In this document: piece by piece, positions 4,289-5,972 of the stretch
How the letters are laid out: each line of letters begins with the position of its first letter
Position numbering within the stretch: position 1 is the first letter of the stretch
Assembly: GCA_003551325.1 (NCBI GenBank)
Contig: PUMK01000190.1
Location: 1 to 5,972 of the forward strand
Source of the DNA: Candidatus Acetothermia bacterium
Lineage (GTDB): Bacteria > Bipolaricaulota > Bipolaricaulia > Bipolaricaulales > Bipolaricaulaceae
Length of the DNA stretch: 5,972 nt
Direction of reading: 5' to 3'
The notes under the pieces: generated by a model
Database searches by the model: none
What the model saw: only the letters and a program-made list of their open reading frames with translations
What the model was told of the DNA's origin: nothing
Position numbers and translations under genes: made by a program

Positions 4289-5972
4289 TCAACGGCCCTT
4301 CCTTCGCTTGAAGCCGTACAACACTTCATCGGCACGATGCAGCAACGCCTCGGGGGTGACGTCGGGCTCGGCCTGCGGATCCCAGATCGTCGAGCCCATG
4401 GTCAGGCCGAACCCCAGGTCCCCGAGCCGTGCGGATGTGGTCCACAGGCTGATCGCTTCCTGCAACCGCTCGATGATCTCACCAGCCTGGGTTGCCATCC
4501 CGGGGAGGAGGATCACGAACTCCTCTCCTCCGTAGCGGAAGATGTAGCCGTTGTTGCCGACGCCTTCCTGGAGCAGCCCGGCGATCTCGCGCAACACCTG
4601 GTCGCCCTTGCTGTGCCCGAAACGGTCGTTGACGACCTTGAACTGATCGATATCCGCCATGATGACCGAGATGGGGTGACCGTGTCGCTTGGCTCCTGCC
4701 ATCTCCCGCTCCAGGACCTCGCCCATGTACCGGCGGTTGTAGAGCCCGGTGAGCGCGTCACGCGTCGCCTGCTCCCTTAGCTCCCCCTCCAACCGCAGCT
4801 GCTCGAGCCCGTTGCGCAGGTGCATGACCAGGATCTCCGCCAGGGAGACATCGGCGCGGGAGAACGCGTTCTCGGACTCCGAAATGGCTTGGAACACACC
4901 TTCCTGTCCTATGGGGACGGTGATCACGGAGAGTGGGCTGGTTCGCGTGGGTTTGGCGTTGGGGAAGTCCCTGACGTCGCCCCACAATGTCTTCCCGGTT
5001 TCCCATACCTTCCCGACGAGCCCTTCTCCGCGACGCATGGGCCGGCCGATGCTCTCCGCTCCCGCCGAGGAGGCTACTGGAACCATCCATGCCCCTTCGG
5101 CCAGGCCCACATTGCACACGGACATGCCCAGCACACCCGAGGCGGTGTTCACGGCGGTCTGACAAAGTTCCTGGGCATCCTGGCACCGATCCATCTCCGC
5201 CGCCGCGAGGTGCAGATCCTGAAGCTTCTTGGAGAGCACTTCCAGTTCCCGGTTGCGCTGCGCGATCTCCTGTTCGGTCTTCGTCTGCTGCGTGATGTCG
5301 CGGTTGATGGAGAGCGTTACCGGACGCCCGCGATACTCCACCACGGTGACCGCACACTCAGTGACGTAGAGGGCTCCGTCCTTGCGGCGCTTGACCTCCT
5401 CGAAGCGGGCGAGTTCGCCTGACCTGAGGAGGGAGATAGCGTTCTGGTACGTCACTACAGGTTCTTCGTGGGCGAGGTCGTGCATCATGTTCATCCCGAT
5501 GAGTTCGTCGCGGCTGTAGCCCGATTGACTGCACGCCGCTCGGTTGACCTCGAGGATCGTGCCGTCGAACTCCACGATGTAGACCGCATCAGCAAGCTGT
5601 TCGAACAGACGGCTGAACAACCCCTCAAGCTTGACCAACTGCTCGCGCTCAACGACCGCCTGAATCGCAACGGCAATCTCCTCCTGTGCAACCTCCAGCC
5701 GTTGGATGTCCTCGTCGGTAAAGGCGTCGGGATCCTCCACGTTGTCGAGGTTGAGGTACGCGATCACGTTTCCCCGAGCGGCAATCGGGAAGAACAGGGT
5801 GGAGCGGATGGGACCAAGGGACGCCAAAACGAAGGCGTTTGGAGACCGGAGCGCCCCGGGCTGTCCTTCACGGGGCTCACGGAGGACCGCTGGCCGGAAG
5901 AGGTCGTCCGATAGTTCCAGTCCCTGCGAGGCGGGCAGGGTGACTCCTCGCAGCTTCTCCATCGGCCAGCCG
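4289..5972 (-). CDS. Sensor diguanylate cyclase, GAF-PAS-GAF-GGDEF (5' partial)
   Basis: The frame stays open through the right edge (Gly-Trp-Pro precede the Met at 5962), and that Met falls inside a GAF domain, so the true start is outside. Counting from that Met (557 residues), residues 1-105 are the C-terminal part of a GAF domain (NVIAYLNLDN, AFTDEDIQRLE). A PAS domain covers ~116-225 (VYIVEFDGTILEVNRAACSQSGYSRDELIG, closing SINRDITQ). A coiled linker spans ~225-258, and a second GAF ~260-390. The GGDEF domain spans ~395-557: RDALTGLYNRR, ADIDQFKVVNDRFGHSKGDQVL, and FRYGGEEF at 475-482. The metal-binding Asp residues and GGEEF active site are intact, so c-di-GMP synthesis from two GTP is expected. 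The RxxD product-inhibition site normally nine residues before GGEEF is replaced by GNNG. No membrane segment is seen in the visible part, which suggests a cytosolic sensor. It probably feeds the c-di-GMP pool read by the riboswitches at 2466-2737; a specific link is inference. Confidence 0.95.
   Translation of the reverse strand, partial: GWPMEKLRGVTLPASQGLELSDDLFRPAVLREPREGQPGALRSPNAFVLASLGPIRSTLFFPIAARGNVIAYLNLDNVEDPDAFTDEDIQRLEVAQEEIAVAIQAVVEREQLVKLEGLFSRLFEQLADAVYIVEFDGTILEVNRAACSQSGYSRDELIGMNMMHDLAHEEPVVTYQNAISLLRSGELARFEEVKRRKDGALYVTECAVTVVEYRGRPVTLSINRDITQQTKTEQEIAQRNRELEVLSKKLQDLHLAAAEMDRCQDAQELCQTAVNTASGVLGMSVCNVGLAEGAWMVPVASSAGAESIGRPMRRGEGLVGKVWETGKTLWGDVRDFPNAKPTRTSPLSVITVPIGQEGVFQAISESENAFSRADVSLAEILVMHLRNGLEQLRLEGELREQATRDALTGLYNRRYMGEVLEREMAGAKRHGHPISVIMADIDQFKVVNDRFGHSKGDQVLREIAGLLQEGVGNNGYIFRYGGEEFVILLPGMATQAGEIIERLQEAISLWTTSARLGDLGFGLTMGSTIWDPQAEPDVTPEALLHRADEVLYGFKRRKGR

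Noticed and set aside
3796..4335. Minus-strand open frame of 179 codons antisense to the CapA-family gene
   Set aside because: It is a high-GC shadow. It has no ribosome site, signal or motif and overlaps the 3' end of the cyclase gene.
3623..4780. Long plus-strand open frame of 385 codons
   Set aside because: It runs out of frame through the CapA-family gene and antisense through the cyclase. Its translation shows no family motif, while both overlapped genes have complete conserved motifs.

Overview
This is a GC-rich bacterial window with two partial genes at its ends, three complete genes, and an unusually informative regulatory leader. No rRNA, tRNA, transposase, phage gene or CRISPR array is visible. 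The phylum cannot be fixed from this sequence. The exported proteins have ordinary Sec signal peptides, and the mix of c-di-GMP signalling with a chaperone/pilin-like pair would fit many free-living bacteria.

Layout. Positions 1-816 (+) hold the 3' part of an extracellular protein. It has an N-terminal beta-sandwich domain and a C-terminal pilin-like domain. Converging on it are two minus-strand genes: a PapD/DUF916-like periplasmic chaperone or cell-surface protein (886-1731), preceded by a small secreted pilin-like protein (1876-2415). The C-terminal domain of the first gene is clearly related to the small pilin-like protein, so the three genes form one putative surface-structure locus. A perfect 12-bp hairpin lies between the two minus-strand genes.

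The main finding is the roughly 325-nt leader of the minus-strand pair (about 2416-2742). A strong sigma70-type promoter (TTGACG, 17 nt, TATGAT) is followed by two complete c-di-GMP-I (GEMM-I) riboswitch aptamers in series. Each is followed by its own expression platform. The first aptamer's closing stem overlaps an intrinsic-terminator hairpin. The second aptamer's closing stem overlaps a sequence complementary to the pilin gene's Shine-Dalgarno. In both cases ligand binding should disrupt the inhibitory hairpin, so the leader reads as two stacked ON switches, one transcriptional and one translational.

To the right lie a stand-alone CapA-family metallophosphatase-fold protein (3046-4239, +) and, convergent with it, a large sensor diguanylate cyclase of GAF-PAS-GAF-GGDEF type (4289 to beyond the window end, -). 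The cyclase has an intact GGEEF active site but lacks the RxxD inhibitory site. A plausible model is that this or another cyclase raises c-di-GMP, which opens both riboswitches and turns on the pilin-like/chaperone operon during the switch to a sessile state. The adhesin-like gene also carries two G8 tracts that could make it phase-variable. The model is inference; the aptamers, hairpins, promoter and domain motifs are seen directly.
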